Positions 41,045-49,648 of a stretch of 64,000 nt of DNA are shown here, one piece after another. Within the stretch, counting starts at the first letter, position 1, and every line of letters starts with the position of its first letter. The notes beneath the pieces were generated by a model. That model ran no database searches, was not told the DNA's origin, and saw nothing but the letters and a program-made list of their open reading frames with translations. Source of the stretch: Acetobacter sicerae (lineage in GTDB: Bacteria; Pseudomonadota; Alphaproteobacteria; Acetobacterales; Acetobacteraceae); contig NZ_JAAABN010000015.1 of assembly GCF_011516765.1 (NCBI RefSeq), positions 1 to 64,000 of the forward strand, written 5' to 3'. Both the position numbers and the translations under genes were made by a program.

Positions 41045-41060
41045 ATGCAATGCATTCTCA
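41045..41060 (+). promoter_or_regulatory. Fur-like site upstream of TonB receptor 1
   Basis: ATGCAATGCATTCTCA differs at one position from the shared pattern (A/T)TGCGAnnnATTCTCA. It lies about 118 bp before the chosen ATG at 41178, within an upstream open-frame extension, which supports the later start. Confidence 0.5.
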
Positions 41061-41177
41061 ACTGATGGGTTGAGGCGAAACACAGGTCCCGTAACAGGAC
41101 ACGACGGAGACAACAGGGTGACGTCAGGGACCGCCGTCCGGCCAGTAGTGCGCCGGGAAGACGACAGCAGATCCATC

Positions 41178-43721
41178 ATGCTTATGCGCCTGCTTCTGAC
41201 AACGACAGCAGCCACAGCGCTTACATTGGCAGGGCCCGTTCGGGCGCAATCGGCAAGCACTACTGTGACCGGGAGCGCGGCCGCGTCGAACACGCACGCG
41301 TACGATATTGGAGTGCAGCCTCTGGCTTCAGCCTTGATGAGTTTCGGAAAGCAGTCCGGGCTTCAGGTTACCGCAGGTGGAGAGCTTCTGCGTGGTGTGA
41401 AAACATCCGGCGTACATGGACAATTGACGTCCCGGCAGGCGCTGGGCCAGCTTCTTGCAGGCACAGGATTGAGTTACGTGGTTTCAGGTAATGGAACCGT
41501 GATTCTGACGAAGACCGCTGCCAGCATAACTCTTGGTCCCGTCCGAGTTCAGGGGGCTTACGGCACGGAGAATCCCAGAGGTCCGGGCGTTGGTTATGTG
41601 GCGCAGACTACGATGTCAGGCACAAAAACAGATACGCCGATTACGGAAATTCCGAATTCGATTTACGTTGTGACGAAACAGCAGATGCAGGACCAGCAGG
41701 TTCAGAATCTGGCAGAGGCGTTACGCTACACACCGGGAATCTATGCTGAGGGTATGGGCCAGCAGACTAACGGAGCGGCGGCGGGGTTTGGTGGTGGTTC
41801 TTTCATACAGCGGGGTTTTTCTTCATCGCAGTTTATCGATGGATTGATTTCGAACTCTGAGGTAGCGCTGGATCCGTCCTTCATCGAGCGGGTTGAAACG
41901 ATCAATGGCCCTACTTCCGTAATGTATGGACAAGCGGCCCCTGGGGGTATCATCAACGAGAGTCTGAAACGACCTACTGATACGCCGCTGAGAAATGTAT
42001 CTGTGGGTTTTGGTAACTGGAACCGTTATCAGGCAACATTTGATGTCAGTGACAAAATCACGTCGTCAGGAAATCTGAAATATCGTATCGCGGGCATCGG
42101 TGTCTCCCAGAACACTCAGACGAATTATGTCCGCTACCATCGTGTTGGTGTCTCTCCTTCAATTGACTGGAAGATTGATGACAAGACGGATCTGACCCTG
42201 ATTGGAAACTACGTTTATACACCAGAAGATGGCGCGTATTCTTCTTATCTTCCGGCTGTAGGAACGCTGTTTCCCGGAAAATACGGACGTCTTTCCAGGC
42301 ATCTTTTCATGGGAGAGCCGGGATGGAACAATCACAAGGAAACCGGTGGTCTTTTTGAATATCTGTTTTCACATCAGTTCAATTCCCATCTGTCGTTTCA
42401 TCAGACATTTCGTTATGAGGAATCGAAAACCAATTTCAGCTATGTTTATACGAAATACGGAGCGCTTGATGCTGACGGAGTTACGCAGCCGCGCGTGGCT
42501 TTCGCTGTGCCCAACACCACGCGCACTGTCGCACTGGATTCACATCTCCTCGGAAAATACCGAACAGGAGAAGTCCGTCATACAGCGGTCGTTGGTGTCG
42601 ATTTCTGGGATTATCATTCCAATGGTCAGTATTACCGCTCCGATGCGAACAGTCTGAATATTTACGCGCCACAATATGGGAATTTTACACCGCATTTTGG
42701 CTACCCAGGAATGGGGCCGGCGGACGCAACATCCTGGTCATGGTTCGGGCGAGACACCTATGATCAGGTCGGTGTCTATTTTCAGGATCAGATCAGATAC
42801 AAAGGATTGACTGTGACTGTGGGTGGTCGCGAGGACTGGTTTTCACAAAACAGTTGGTCACAATCAAACTTTCCTTACACGGGTACCAGCAGCACAACGA
42901 CCTCTCCCTTTTCGACAAAGGCGTTTACCTGGCGGGCCGGTGCGACATATGAACTTGATTTCGGACTTGCTCCGTATTTCAGTTATGCGACATCCTTTCA
43001 GCCACAGACGGGTACGGATGTGGAGGGACATGCTTTCAAACCGACGGAAGGCAAGCAGTTTGAGGCTGGTCTGAAATATAAACCGCGTGGTTTCGACGCT
43101 CTGTTCACAGCGTCGGCTTTTCACATTGATCAGACGAATGTTCTGACATCAGATCCGCAAAATCCCGGTTATTCCATTCAGACAGGACAGATGACCTCCA
43201 AAGGTTTCGAGGTGTCCGCTCAGGCCAACATCACGAAGGATCTGCGTATTCTCGCATCCTACACATATGACGACGTTCGATATTCAAAGAGTACTGATAC
43301 AACTGTACCGTATTATTACGATCCAACGTCAAATGAGTCAGGATATCATATGCGCGAGGGCGCAGCAGTGCCTCTTAAAGGCAAATATGCTGAGGCTGTG
43401 CCACGCAACATGACGTCCATGTTTGTTAATTATGCTCTTCCTGAAGGGAAGCTCAGAGGGCTGGAATTTAATTTTGGCGCCCGTTATGTCGGCTGGACTT
43501 ATGGCAATACGGCGAACTCTTTCAAAATTCCGGCTTTTATTTTGTTTGATACCGGTGTCCGTTATGATTTTGGAAAGGCTGCGTCTTTTTTGAAAGGGCT
43601 TGTCGGGCAGGTAACAATTTCCAATCTCACGAACAAATATTATATTACATCCTGCGGTACAGCGCAGTGTTATATTGGTCAGGGAAGGCGTGTGTATGGG
43701 AATTTGTCGTATAACTGGTAA
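41178..43721 (+). CDS. TonB-dependent siderophore receptor with N-terminal signalling (STN) domain
   Basis: 847 residues from the ATG at 41178, which starts the signal peptide MLMRLLLTTTAATALTLAGPVRAQ. An STN signalling domain follows (IGVQPLASALMSFGKQSGLQV...LLAGTGLSYVV), then the plug (SGTKTDTPITEIPNSIYVVTKQQMQDQQVQNLAEALRYTPGI) and a 22-strand barrel ending in YGNLSYNW. The terminal tryptophan suits BAM recognition. It imports a ferric siderophore or similar chelate and signals through the FecR upstream. The 51-residue extension to 41025 is not signal-like and covers a Fur-like site. Closely similar to the receptor at 49.6-52.2 kb. Confidence 0.92.
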   Translation: MLMRLLLTTTAATALTLAGPVRAQSASTTVTGSAAASNTHAYDIGVQPLASALMSFGKQSGLQVTAGGELLRGVKTSGVHGQLTSRQALGQLLAGTGLSYVVSGNGTVILTKTAASITLGPVRVQGAYGTENPRGPGVGYVAQTTMSGTKTDTPITEIPNSIYVVTKQQMQDQQVQNLAEALRYTPGIYAEGMGQQTNGAAAGFGGGSFIQRGFSSSQFIDGLISNSEVALDPSFIERVETINGPTSVMYGQAAPGGIINESLKRPTDTPLRNVSVGFGNWNRYQATFDVSDKITSSGNLKYRIAGIGVSQNTQTNYVRYHRVGVSPSIDWKIDDKTDLTLIGNYVYTPEDGAYSSYLPAVGTLFPGKYGRLSRHLFMGEPGWNNHKETGGLFEYLFSHQFNSHLSFHQTFRYEESKTNFSYVYTKYGALDADGVTQPRVAFAVPNTTRTVALDSHLLGKYRTGEVRHTAVVGVDFWDYHSNGQYYRSDANSLNIYAPQYGNFTPHFGYPGMGPADATSWSWFGRDTYDQVGVYFQDQIRYKGLTVTVGGREDWFSQNSWSQSNFPYTGTSSTTTSPFSTKAFTWRAGATYELDFGLAPYFSYATSFQPQTGTDVEGHAFKPTEGKQFEAGLKYKPRGFDALFTASAFHIDQTNVLTSDPQNPGYSIQTGQMTSKGFEVSAQANITKDLRILASYTYDDVRYSKSTDTTVPYYYDPTSNESGYHMREGAAVPLKGKYAEAVPRNMTSMFVNYALPEGKLRGLEFNFGARYVGWTYGNTANSFKIPAFILFDTGVRYDFGKAASFLKGLVGQVTISNLTNKYYITSCGTAQCYIGQGRRVYGNLSYNW

Positions 43722-43748
43722 ATTTTACAGAAAAACTTAAAATGATTT

Positions 43749-43982
43749 CATTTATTCCGTCTGGCTGCAGTTGTCAGCACCCATACACAGCCGGGCGATG
43801 ACATTGTCATCGATCATATCGCTTATCCCGGCATGAAATATGTGCCGTCTGCCGAGGACTTCGTTGCACGAAGCAACGAAGTCCTCAGGCGCTGGATTGG
43901 TCTGAAGGAGGTCCGCTTCGTCAGGCATCTGCCGACCACCGTATCGGGCAAGATCACACGCAAACGTCTTCTGGTATCCTGA
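43749..43982 (+). pseudogene. C-terminal remnant of an AMP-dependent acyl-CoA synthetase
   Basis: The frame from 43746 to a TGA at 43980-43982 has no usable start but encodes a tail resembling the C-terminal subdomain of acyl-CoA/AMP-forming synthetases: EDFVARSNEVLRRWIG, then KEVRFVRHLP and the hallmark TTVSGKITRKRLL with the catalytic lysine position. No adenylation core precedes it; the receptor gene ends 27 bp upstream. It appears to be a leftover from a deletion or rearrangement. A 14-bp hairpin lies within it. Confidence 0.6.
43854..43886. terminator. 14-bp perfect hairpin between receptor 1 and the SDR gene
   Basis: GAGGACTTCGTTGC (43854-43867) pairs with GCAACGAAGTCCTC (43873-43886) across a 5-nt loop. 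It lies between two converging genes and could end transcription in both directions, although no T-tract follows. It also lies inside the acyl-CoA synthetase remnant. Confidence 0.5.
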
Positions 43983-44003
43983 CGGTAGCAGTGCGACCTG
44001 CCT

Positions 44004-44765
44004 TCAGATCGCCTGGCCGCCGGAAACTTCGATCCGCTGCGCGTTGACCCAGCGATTGTCCTCGGACAGCAGGGAGGCGATCATCGGGCCGATGTCGTCA
44101 GGAAGGCCGGGACGTCCGAGTGCGGTTGCTTCTGCAATATGACGGGCAATGTCCGGATTGTCCCGCACCATACCTCCCGAGAAATCCGTCTGAATCGCAC
44201 CCGGCGCTACTGTGTTGACGGCAATACGGCGAGACCCGAGTTCCTTGGCCATGTAATGCGTCATGACTTCTACCGCGCCCTTCATGGCCGCATAGGCAAT
44301 CCACCCGGGATAGGCGAAGCGCGTCAGACCGGAGGAGATGTTCACGATCCGGCCACCATCGTCGATCAGCGGCAGCAGGGTCTGCGTCAGGAAGAACGGG
44401 CCTTTGGCGTGGACACGATAGGCTGCGTCGAAATCCTCTTCGGTCACTTCACCAAACAGTCCGCTATGGGATGTGCCAGCCATGTTAACCAGATAATTGA
44501 AGCGCTCGGCACCCCATTCGCGCAGCACGCTGCGGACTTCGTCGGCGAAGGCGGGAAAGGTATGCGTGTCGCCGGTATCGAGTTGCAGGGCCACTGCGCG
44601 GGCTCCGCTGCGCTGGACACTATCAACCACCTCATCGGCTGCGGATTTGTTGGTGTGATAGGTGAAGATTGATGAGACGCCACGTCGGGCGAGAGCTTCA
44701 ACGGTTGCGCGACCCAGTCCACGGCTTCCGCCGGTGACAATGGCGATGGTGTTCGTTGCAGGCAT
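44004..44765 (-). CDS. SDR-family oxidoreductase
   Basis: 253 residues from the ATG at 44765. Classical SDR: TGGSRGLG cofactor motif near residue 10, NMAGTSHSG for the NNAG element, catalytic Ser and Tyr-Lys in NISSGLTRFAYPGWIAYAAMKGAVE, and PGAIQTDF after it. It reduces or oxidises an unknown small carbonyl/alcohol with NAD(P)(H). GGAGA upstream fits 44765; an ATG at 44777 is 12 nt earlier. It diverges from a LysR gene, which probably controls it. Confidence 0.9.
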   Translation of the reverse strand: MPATNTIAIVTGGSRGLGRATVEALARRGVSSIFTYHTNKSAADEVVDSVQRSGARAVALQLDTGDTHTFPAFADEVRSVLREWGAERFNYLVNMAGTSHSGLFGEVTEEDFDAAYRVHAKGPFFLTQTLLPLIDDGGRIVNISSGLTRFAYPGWIAYAAMKGAVEVMTHYMAKELGSRRIAVNTVAPGAIQTDFSGGMVRDNPDIARHIAEATALGRPGLPDDIGPMIASLLSEDNRWVNAQRIEVSGGQAI

Positions 44766-44819
44766 GGGAATCTCCATCTGGTGAGGGAGCCATTCTGGTC
44801 ACAATGTCATCTGTTCGAT

Positions 44820-44831
44820 AAGAGCGCTCTT
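44820..44831. promoter_or_regulatory. Palindrome between SDR and LysR genes
   Basis: AAGAGCGCTCTT is a perfect 12-bp palindrome in the 101-bp divergent intergenic region, 36 bp from the LysR start. It is a candidate operator for the LysR protein or another dimeric regulator. ACAATG and CATTGT flank it further out. Confidence 0.4.
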
Positions 44832-44866
44832 TCCGTCAGCATTGTTTTGCCTCATGGAATAATCCC

Positions 44867-45799
44867 ATGGACAGGCTTGCGACACTCGACCTCTTTGTCC
44901 GCATTGTTGACCGTGGCAGTTTCACTGCTGCGGCAGCCGATTGCGGCGTCTCCCGCCCGCTTGCGACCGCCGCGGTCAGGGCGCTGGAGCAAAGGCTTGG
45001 GACGCGCCTGTTGCACCGATCGACCCGCCACGTCCGGCCCACCGAGGAAGGCACCGCCTATTATCGCCGCTGTGTCGCGATCCTGGCGGACCTCGAAGAC
45101 GCCGATCGTAGCGCGAGTGGTGCTGTTGCGGGACTTCTGCGCGCTGATGTGATCGGACGTCTGGCGCGCATGCTTCTGCTGCCGGCGCTACCGGATTTCC
45201 TCGCCCGTCATCCGGCGCTGACCGTTCATCTTGGCGAAGGCGAGCGGTTTGTCGATCTGGTGCGCGAAGGGGTGGATTGCGTGGTCCGGACCGGAAGCCT
45301 GCCGGACAGCGACATGATCGCCCACTCCCTCGGCGTTATGGAGGAGGTGACGGTTGCGAGCCCGGCGTATCTGGCGCGGCACGGAACGCCTGCCTCTCCC
45401 GACGATCTTGAGGGCCATCAGATGATCGGCTTCGTGTCTTCACGCACCGGCCAGCCTCTGCCGCTGGAGTTTACGCGCGGAGAGGAGGTGATCGAGATTT
45501 CGCTTCCGGCGCGCCTGTTGGTCGGAGGTGTTGATACCTATGCCGAAGCAGCCAGACTTGGCTTTGGCCTCGTGCAGGTTCCGCGCTACGGTTTAGCCAA
45601 TGACCTTGCGAATGGCGTACTGGTCGAAGTGCTTCCTGATTTTCCACCCATGCCAACGCCGGTCTCGGTCCTTTATCCGAGCAGCAGACAGCTTTCTCCG
45701 CGTGTGCGCGTCTTTGTGGACTGGCTGGTGGAGATTATTGGCTCGCGACTTCGCCGGAATGCCGATGAACGTCCCTACGCGGGTGCGAAGGCGAGATAG
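44867..45799 (+). CDS. LysR-family transcriptional regulator
   Basis: 310 residues. The winged helix-turn-helix is at 1-60: LDLFVRIVDRGSFTAAAADCGVSRPLATAAVRALEQRLGTRLLHRSTR. An effector-binding domain follows (about 90-295, with LTVHLGEGERFVDLVREGVDCVVRTG). The protein belongs to the large subgroup that usually regulates a divergent SDR or oxidoreductase gene, as is found here. Its 3' end overlaps the converging AEC transporter gene by 25 bp. Confidence 0.9.
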   Translation: MDRLATLDLFVRIVDRGSFTAAAADCGVSRPLATAAVRALEQRLGTRLLHRSTRHVRPTEEGTAYYRRCVAILADLEDADRSASGAVAGLLRADVIGRLARMLLLPALPDFLARHPALTVHLGEGERFVDLVREGVDCVVRTGSLPDSDMIAHSLGVMEEVTVASPAYLARHGTPASPDDLEGHQMIGFVSSRTGQPLPLEFTRGEEVIEISLPARLLVGGVDTYAEAARLGFGLVQVPRYGLANDLANGVLVEVLPDFPPMPTPVSVLYPSSRQLSPRVRVFVDWLVEIIGSRLRRNADERPYAGAKAR

Positions 45800-46719
45800 A
45801 GCGAAATCGTTGCAATCGAGAGCACGGTGGAGGTCAGAACGACACGCCCGGTAAGAGCCGCCTCCCGGTCATGGAATTCCGCCAGCATGAACGAGCCGGT
45901 TCCCGTCGGGAGTGCGGCAAGAAGCACGGCAATATGCGTCGTCGCCGCAGGCAGGTGGAGCAGGGGCGCTGCAATGATCCATGTAACCAGAGGCTGGGCG
46001 ATCAGTTTCAGACCGACAAGAATGGCGGCAGTGGACGGGCGTGCAGACGCGGCGTCGGCAGAATTCCCGGCAAGGAACAGACCGAGGGCGATCAGGGCGC
46101 AAGGGGATGCGGCCCCGCCGAGAAGTTTCAGAAAAGCATGAACCGGTCCGGGCAGATGGCCACCGGATACCATGACAAGGCCACCAAGCGTGGGCGCCAC
46201 CAGCAACGGATTTTTCACCAGTGAGAAAAGCGTTTTCGTGACAATGTCGCGACGGCGTGCTTCGGTCTGCAGCCCGGCTTCGATCAGGACGATCGCGATG
46301 ACAAACAGCACACAGACCGTCACGATCGTGGCGATGAGCGTTGGCGCCATGCCGGTATCGCCGACAAGAGACAGGACAAGCGGGAAACCGACGAACCCCG
46401 TATTGGCGTAACTCGCGTTCAGTCCGTCAATGGCGGCATCGGCAAGATGATGTCCTGTTGACACCCGCCACCACAGCGTTCCAGCGAACACGATAAAACA
46501 GCCGAGCGTGAACGCCGCAATGAAACCCGGCTCCCACAGATCGGTCAGTTTTGCGTTCGCCACGATGTCGAACAGTACCGCAGGCAGTGCGAGATAGACC
46601 ACCAGCCGATTGATTTCGCGCGTGGCGTTGGGACTGAGCGCTCCCGATTTGCGCGCGATCCATCCGGTGAGGATGAGGGCAAAGATCGGCAGGACGATCA
46701 GCAGATTATTCAGCATCAA
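45775..46719 (-). CDS. AEC-family (auxin efflux carrier-like) transporter
   Basis: 314 residues, ten predicted TM helices in two inverted repeats of five. N-terminal LPIFALILTGWIARKSGALSPNATREINRLVVYLALPAVLFD and the broken helix GLNASYANTGFVGFPL are typical of AEC/MdcF transporters, which move organic acids such as malonate or malate, or auxin-like compounds. It diverges from a second LysR gene. Confidence 0.9.
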   Translation of the reverse strand: MMLNNLLIVLPIFALILTGWIARKSGALSPNATREINRLVVYLALPAVLFDIVANAKLTDLWEPGFIAAFTLGCFIVFAGTLWWRVSTGHHLADAAIDGLNASYANTGFVGFPLVLSLVGDTGMAPTLIATIVTVCVLFVIAIVLIEAGLQTEARRRDIVTKTLFSLVKNPLLVAPTLGGLVMVSGGHLPGPVHAFLKLLGGAASPCALIALGLFLAGNSADAASARPSTAAILVGLKLIAQPLVTWIIAAPLLHLPAATTHIAVLLAALPTGTGSFMLAEFHDREAALTGRVVLTSTVLSIATISLYLAFAPA

Positions 46720-46774
46720 GGAACTCGGGAAGTCAGCAGAGGCGTGACGCTACCGGAGGCTATTGATATAATCC

Positions 46775-46789
46775 AATACTCAAACAGTA
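46775..46789. promoter_or_regulatory. LysR-type operator between AEC transporter and LysR
   Basis: ATACT-n5-AGTAT is a perfect inverted repeat that fits the LysR T-n11-A pattern. It lies between the AEC start (46719) and the preferred LysR start (46816); a LysR start at 46744 would put it inside the coding region. Confidence 0.5.
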
Positions 46790-46815
46790 TGCGATCAATG
46801 CTTTCAGGGTATCAT

Positions 46816-47703
46816 ATGGACACGCGGCATATGCGGTATTTCATGGCTCTGGCCGAGACGCTTCATTTCGGTCGGGCCGCCGAACGGATGAATATGAGTC
46901 AGCCGCCGTTCAGTCGTCAGATCGCCATGATCGAGCACTCTCTGGGCGTGAAGCTGTTTGAGCGAAACTCGCGGAACGTGGCGCTGACCCCTGCCGGAAA
47001 ACACTTCATGAAAGACTGCCGAAACGTGCTGGGGCAGTTTGAGGATGCCTGTCGGGATGTAAGGCTGGTCGCCAGCGGTATGAAGGGCGAATTGCGGTTT
47101 GGATTCATGATGCATGCCGCCCACAGTGTCGTGCCGCAACTCGTGCAGCTTTATTCCGAGGCGCGGCCGGATGTCCGCCTTGTCCTTGATGAACGCACGC
47201 CGACAGAAATTGACGAGATGCTGGTGGCGGGAACACTGGATGCCGCAGTGACATTCGGTTCCGAATATACACTGAATCTGCAAACAGTTTTACTGGCCAG
47301 GGAACGGTTGCGTATCATCATGAGAAAGGACCATGTTCTCGCCGCAGCCAGACAGATCGGCCCTATGGCGCTCTGTAATGAGAGGATCATCGCCGCACCG
47401 GTCGCGACAGCGCCTGCTCTACGATCTGCGATCAATAGCTATTTTTCTGCCAAAGGACTTGTTCCGCATGTCGTGCTTGAACCCCGGTTGCAGCACACGA
47501 TCATCCAGCTTGTTGCAAAAGGATTGGGCGTCGCGCTTATCCCGGCATCGCTGTGCAACGAACTGGGAGGCGGGCTGACATCAAGGGCTCTTTCAGACTC
47601 TCCTCAACTTGATGTTGTCCTTCGTGCGCCGATTACTACGAAAAACCCTGCGGTTTCGACATTCATGGAAATCGGAAAAGCAATGCAGCAGACTTCAATC
47701 TGA
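46816..47703 (+). CDS. LysR-family transcriptional regulator (CatR/BenM-like N-terminus)
   Basis: 295 residues from the ATG at 46816. The winged HTH reads MRYFMALAETLHFGRAAERMNMSQPPFSRQIAMIEHSLGVKLFERNSR, as in the CatR/CbnR/BenM group. The effector domain has GELRFGFMMHAAHSVVPQLVQLY and ends near residue 290. An upstream start at 46744 is possible but overlaps the likely operator. It probably controls the divergent AEC transporter and possibly the monooxygenase downstream. Confidence 0.9.
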   Translation: MDTRHMRYFMALAETLHFGRAAERMNMSQPPFSRQIAMIEHSLGVKLFERNSRNVALTPAGKHFMKDCRNVLGQFEDACRDVRLVASGMKGELRFGFMMHAAHSVVPQLVQLYSEARPDVRLVLDERTPTEIDEMLVAGTLDAAVTFGSEYTLNLQTVLLARERLRIIMRKDHVLAAARQIGPMALCNERIIAAPVATAPALRSAINSYFSAKGLVPHVVLEPRLQHTIIQLVAKGLGVALIPASLCNELGGGLTSRALSDSPQLDVVLRAPITTKNPAVSTFMEIGKAMQQTSI

Positions 47704-47933
47704 TTCATGCAATCCATGTGGAGAGCCGATTTTCAATATTTTCTCCTGTCCGCTGATTTTTATACGAATGCGAAGATGACAGAAAGTCTCCTGACCTGTC
47801 CGGCCTGCAAAGGGATCGTTGAAAATCTGCGATTCATTGCATTTGGCCGACAGGAACAATCAGGATCATCGGGCGTTAACGTGGCGCTACCCGTCCGTAT
47901 GGCCGGACAGTTCTTTTCCTTCGGATAAAAACC

Positions 47934-49391
47934 ATGTCAAAGCCCGTTCTCGTTATCGGTGCGGGGCCTGTCGGTCTGACCATGGCTGTCGAACTGACCC
48001 GTTACTGTGTGCCAGTCAGGATTGTTGACAGGTTGCCCGCGCGTACCACCCAGTCACGGGCTTTGGCGATATGGCCACGAACCCTCGAACTGCTTGAGAT
48101 GGCGGGATGTGTGGATGCTTTTACGGCCGCCGGGTTACATGCAAAAGCCGTCAGCATCCATGTCGGCAAGAGAACTCTCGCCCGTATTCCGCTCGGGACG
48201 ATCGCCTCTTCCTTCAATTACCTGCTGATGCTTCCGCAGTCGGAGACCGAGCGATTGCTGGAGGACCATCTCGGAACTTCTGGTCTTGCTGTCGAACGCG
48301 AAACCGAACTGACAGACTTCATTAACAGGAAAGACGGTGTTTCGTGCACGCTCAGGCATGCCGGGGGCAAAATTGAGATAGTGGAAGCTGCATGGCTCAT
48401 CGGTTGCGATGGTGCGCATTCCTTTGTTCGGGGCAGACTGGGACTGCCATTTGAAGGGGATACGTTGCCCATGGGCTTTGTTCTTGCTGATGCGCATGTG
48501 AAGGGTCTTACGATCCCGTCAGACGAACCGGCGATTTTCTGGCATCCGGACGGGGCCGTCATGTTCTTTCCCATATCGTGTGCTCGCTATCGTATCATCG
48601 CAGATCTGGGTTCTGTTCCGCTGCATATGCCGGATCTTGAGGAAATGCAGACAATTGTCGACAGGCGGGGACCGGGTGGAATCATCCTGTCTGATCCAGT
48701 GTGGCTGTCGGATTTTGGGGTCAATGAACGCAAGGTCCCGGATTACCGCAAGGGCCGCGTGTTTCTGGCCGGTGATGCCGCCCATGTTCATAGTCCTGCC
48801 GGCGGTCAGGGTATGAATATGGGCATGCAGGACGCCTTCAACCTCGCCTGGAAGCTGGCGCTTGTCGAACGCAAGGAAGCCGCGTCGTGTCTGCTGGACA
48901 GCTACAGTATCGAACGCAGTGGCGTTGCACGGCAGATATTGTCGGATTCCAGCCGTATGACCAGAGTTGTTCTGCTCAGAAGTCCGCTGACGCAGCGAGT
49001 GCGCAACTTTGTTGTAAAACATGGTTTCAGCATTCCGGTAATCCGTCATGCCATCGCCAATCGGCTTTCCGGAATCCAGATCAACTACCCTGACAGTCCT
49101 CTCAACATGGGGTCCGCCCGGGGGCTACGTGGCCCTGAACCGGGACAGCGACTGATTTCAGGACGAAGTGCCGGGCGAGACGATGTTCCCCGCTTTATAC
49201 TTCTTGCCCGGAACAGCGCTGACGCGCGGGCCATGATTGCGCGTCATTCAGATTTGTTGGCGTCCGAAGTGCGCCTGCCACCGGATGGAAACGGTATATG
49301 GCTGGTGCGCCCTGATGGTTACGTCGCTGCTGCTGCAAAGAGTGGGGACTGGAAGGTAATCGATATGGCCTTAAATGGAATGAAAGTTTGA
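47934..49391 (+). CDS. FAD-dependent aromatic monooxygenase (PHBH/TfdB-like)
   Basis: 485 residues, group A flavin monooxygenase. The N-terminal GxGxxG motif is VLVIGAGPVGLTMAVEL, the middle DG motif is GCDGAHSFVR, and the GD motif RVFLAGDAAHVHSPAGGQGMNMGMQDAFNLAWKL binds the flavin ribityl chain. A short thioredoxin-like tail follows. Such enzymes hydroxylate phenols, polyketides or antibiotics with NAD(P)H and O2; the substrate is unknown. The upstream LysR suggests inducible aromatic metabolism. Confidence 0.9.
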   Translation: MSKPVLVIGAGPVGLTMAVELTRYCVPVRIVDRLPARTTQSRALAIWPRTLELLEMAGCVDAFTAAGLHAKAVSIHVGKRTLARIPLGTIASSFNYLLMLPQSETERLLEDHLGTSGLAVERETELTDFINRKDGVSCTLRHAGGKIEIVEAAWLIGCDGAHSFVRGRLGLPFEGDTLPMGFVLADAHVKGLTIPSDEPAIFWHPDGAVMFFPISCARYRIIADLGSVPLHMPDLEEMQTIVDRRGPGGIILSDPVWLSDFGVNERKVPDYRKGRVFLAGDAAHVHSPAGGQGMNMGMQDAFNLAWKLALVERKEAASCLLDSYSIERSGVARQILSDSSRMTRVVLLRSPLTQRVRNFVVKHGFSIPVIRHAIANRLSGIQINYPDSPLNMGSARGLRGPEPGQRLISGRSAGRDDVPRFILLARNSADARAMIARHSDLLASEVRLPPDGNGIWLVRPDGYVAAAAKSGDWKVIDMALNGMKV

Positions 49392-49545
49392 AATATCAAC
49401 GCTGATGAACTTGAGCCATATTGGTGATGTCCGATCATGAAATCCGACCGTCCGTAGCTACTTTTGTGTCCGATATACGACGGCAGTTTCTGTTTTCCTA
49501 TAGAAGACGTTAACCATACTCTGCCCGAAAAGTATAAAGTGGGAT

Positions 49546-49562
49546 GGCGGAGAAATTCCGCC
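49546..49562. terminator. GGCGGA/TCCGCC hairpin between converging genes
   Basis: GGCGGA (49546-49551) and TCCGCC (49557-49562) form a 6-bp GC-rich stem with a 5-nt loop, between the monooxygenase (plus) and receptor 2 (minus). It is a plausible bidirectional terminator without a clear T-tract. Confidence 0.35.
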
Positions 49563-49648
49563 GTTATACCGGTATTGTTCCTCTGTTGAGTCGTTGCTTG
49601 ATGGCTGTTGGCAGAGCGTGGTCTGTCACTGATCCGGTTTAAAAAACA

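Noticed and set aside
47707..47928. 73-codon plus-strand frame before the monooxygenase
   Set aside because: No domain and no ribosome-binding site; treated as the monooxygenase leader.
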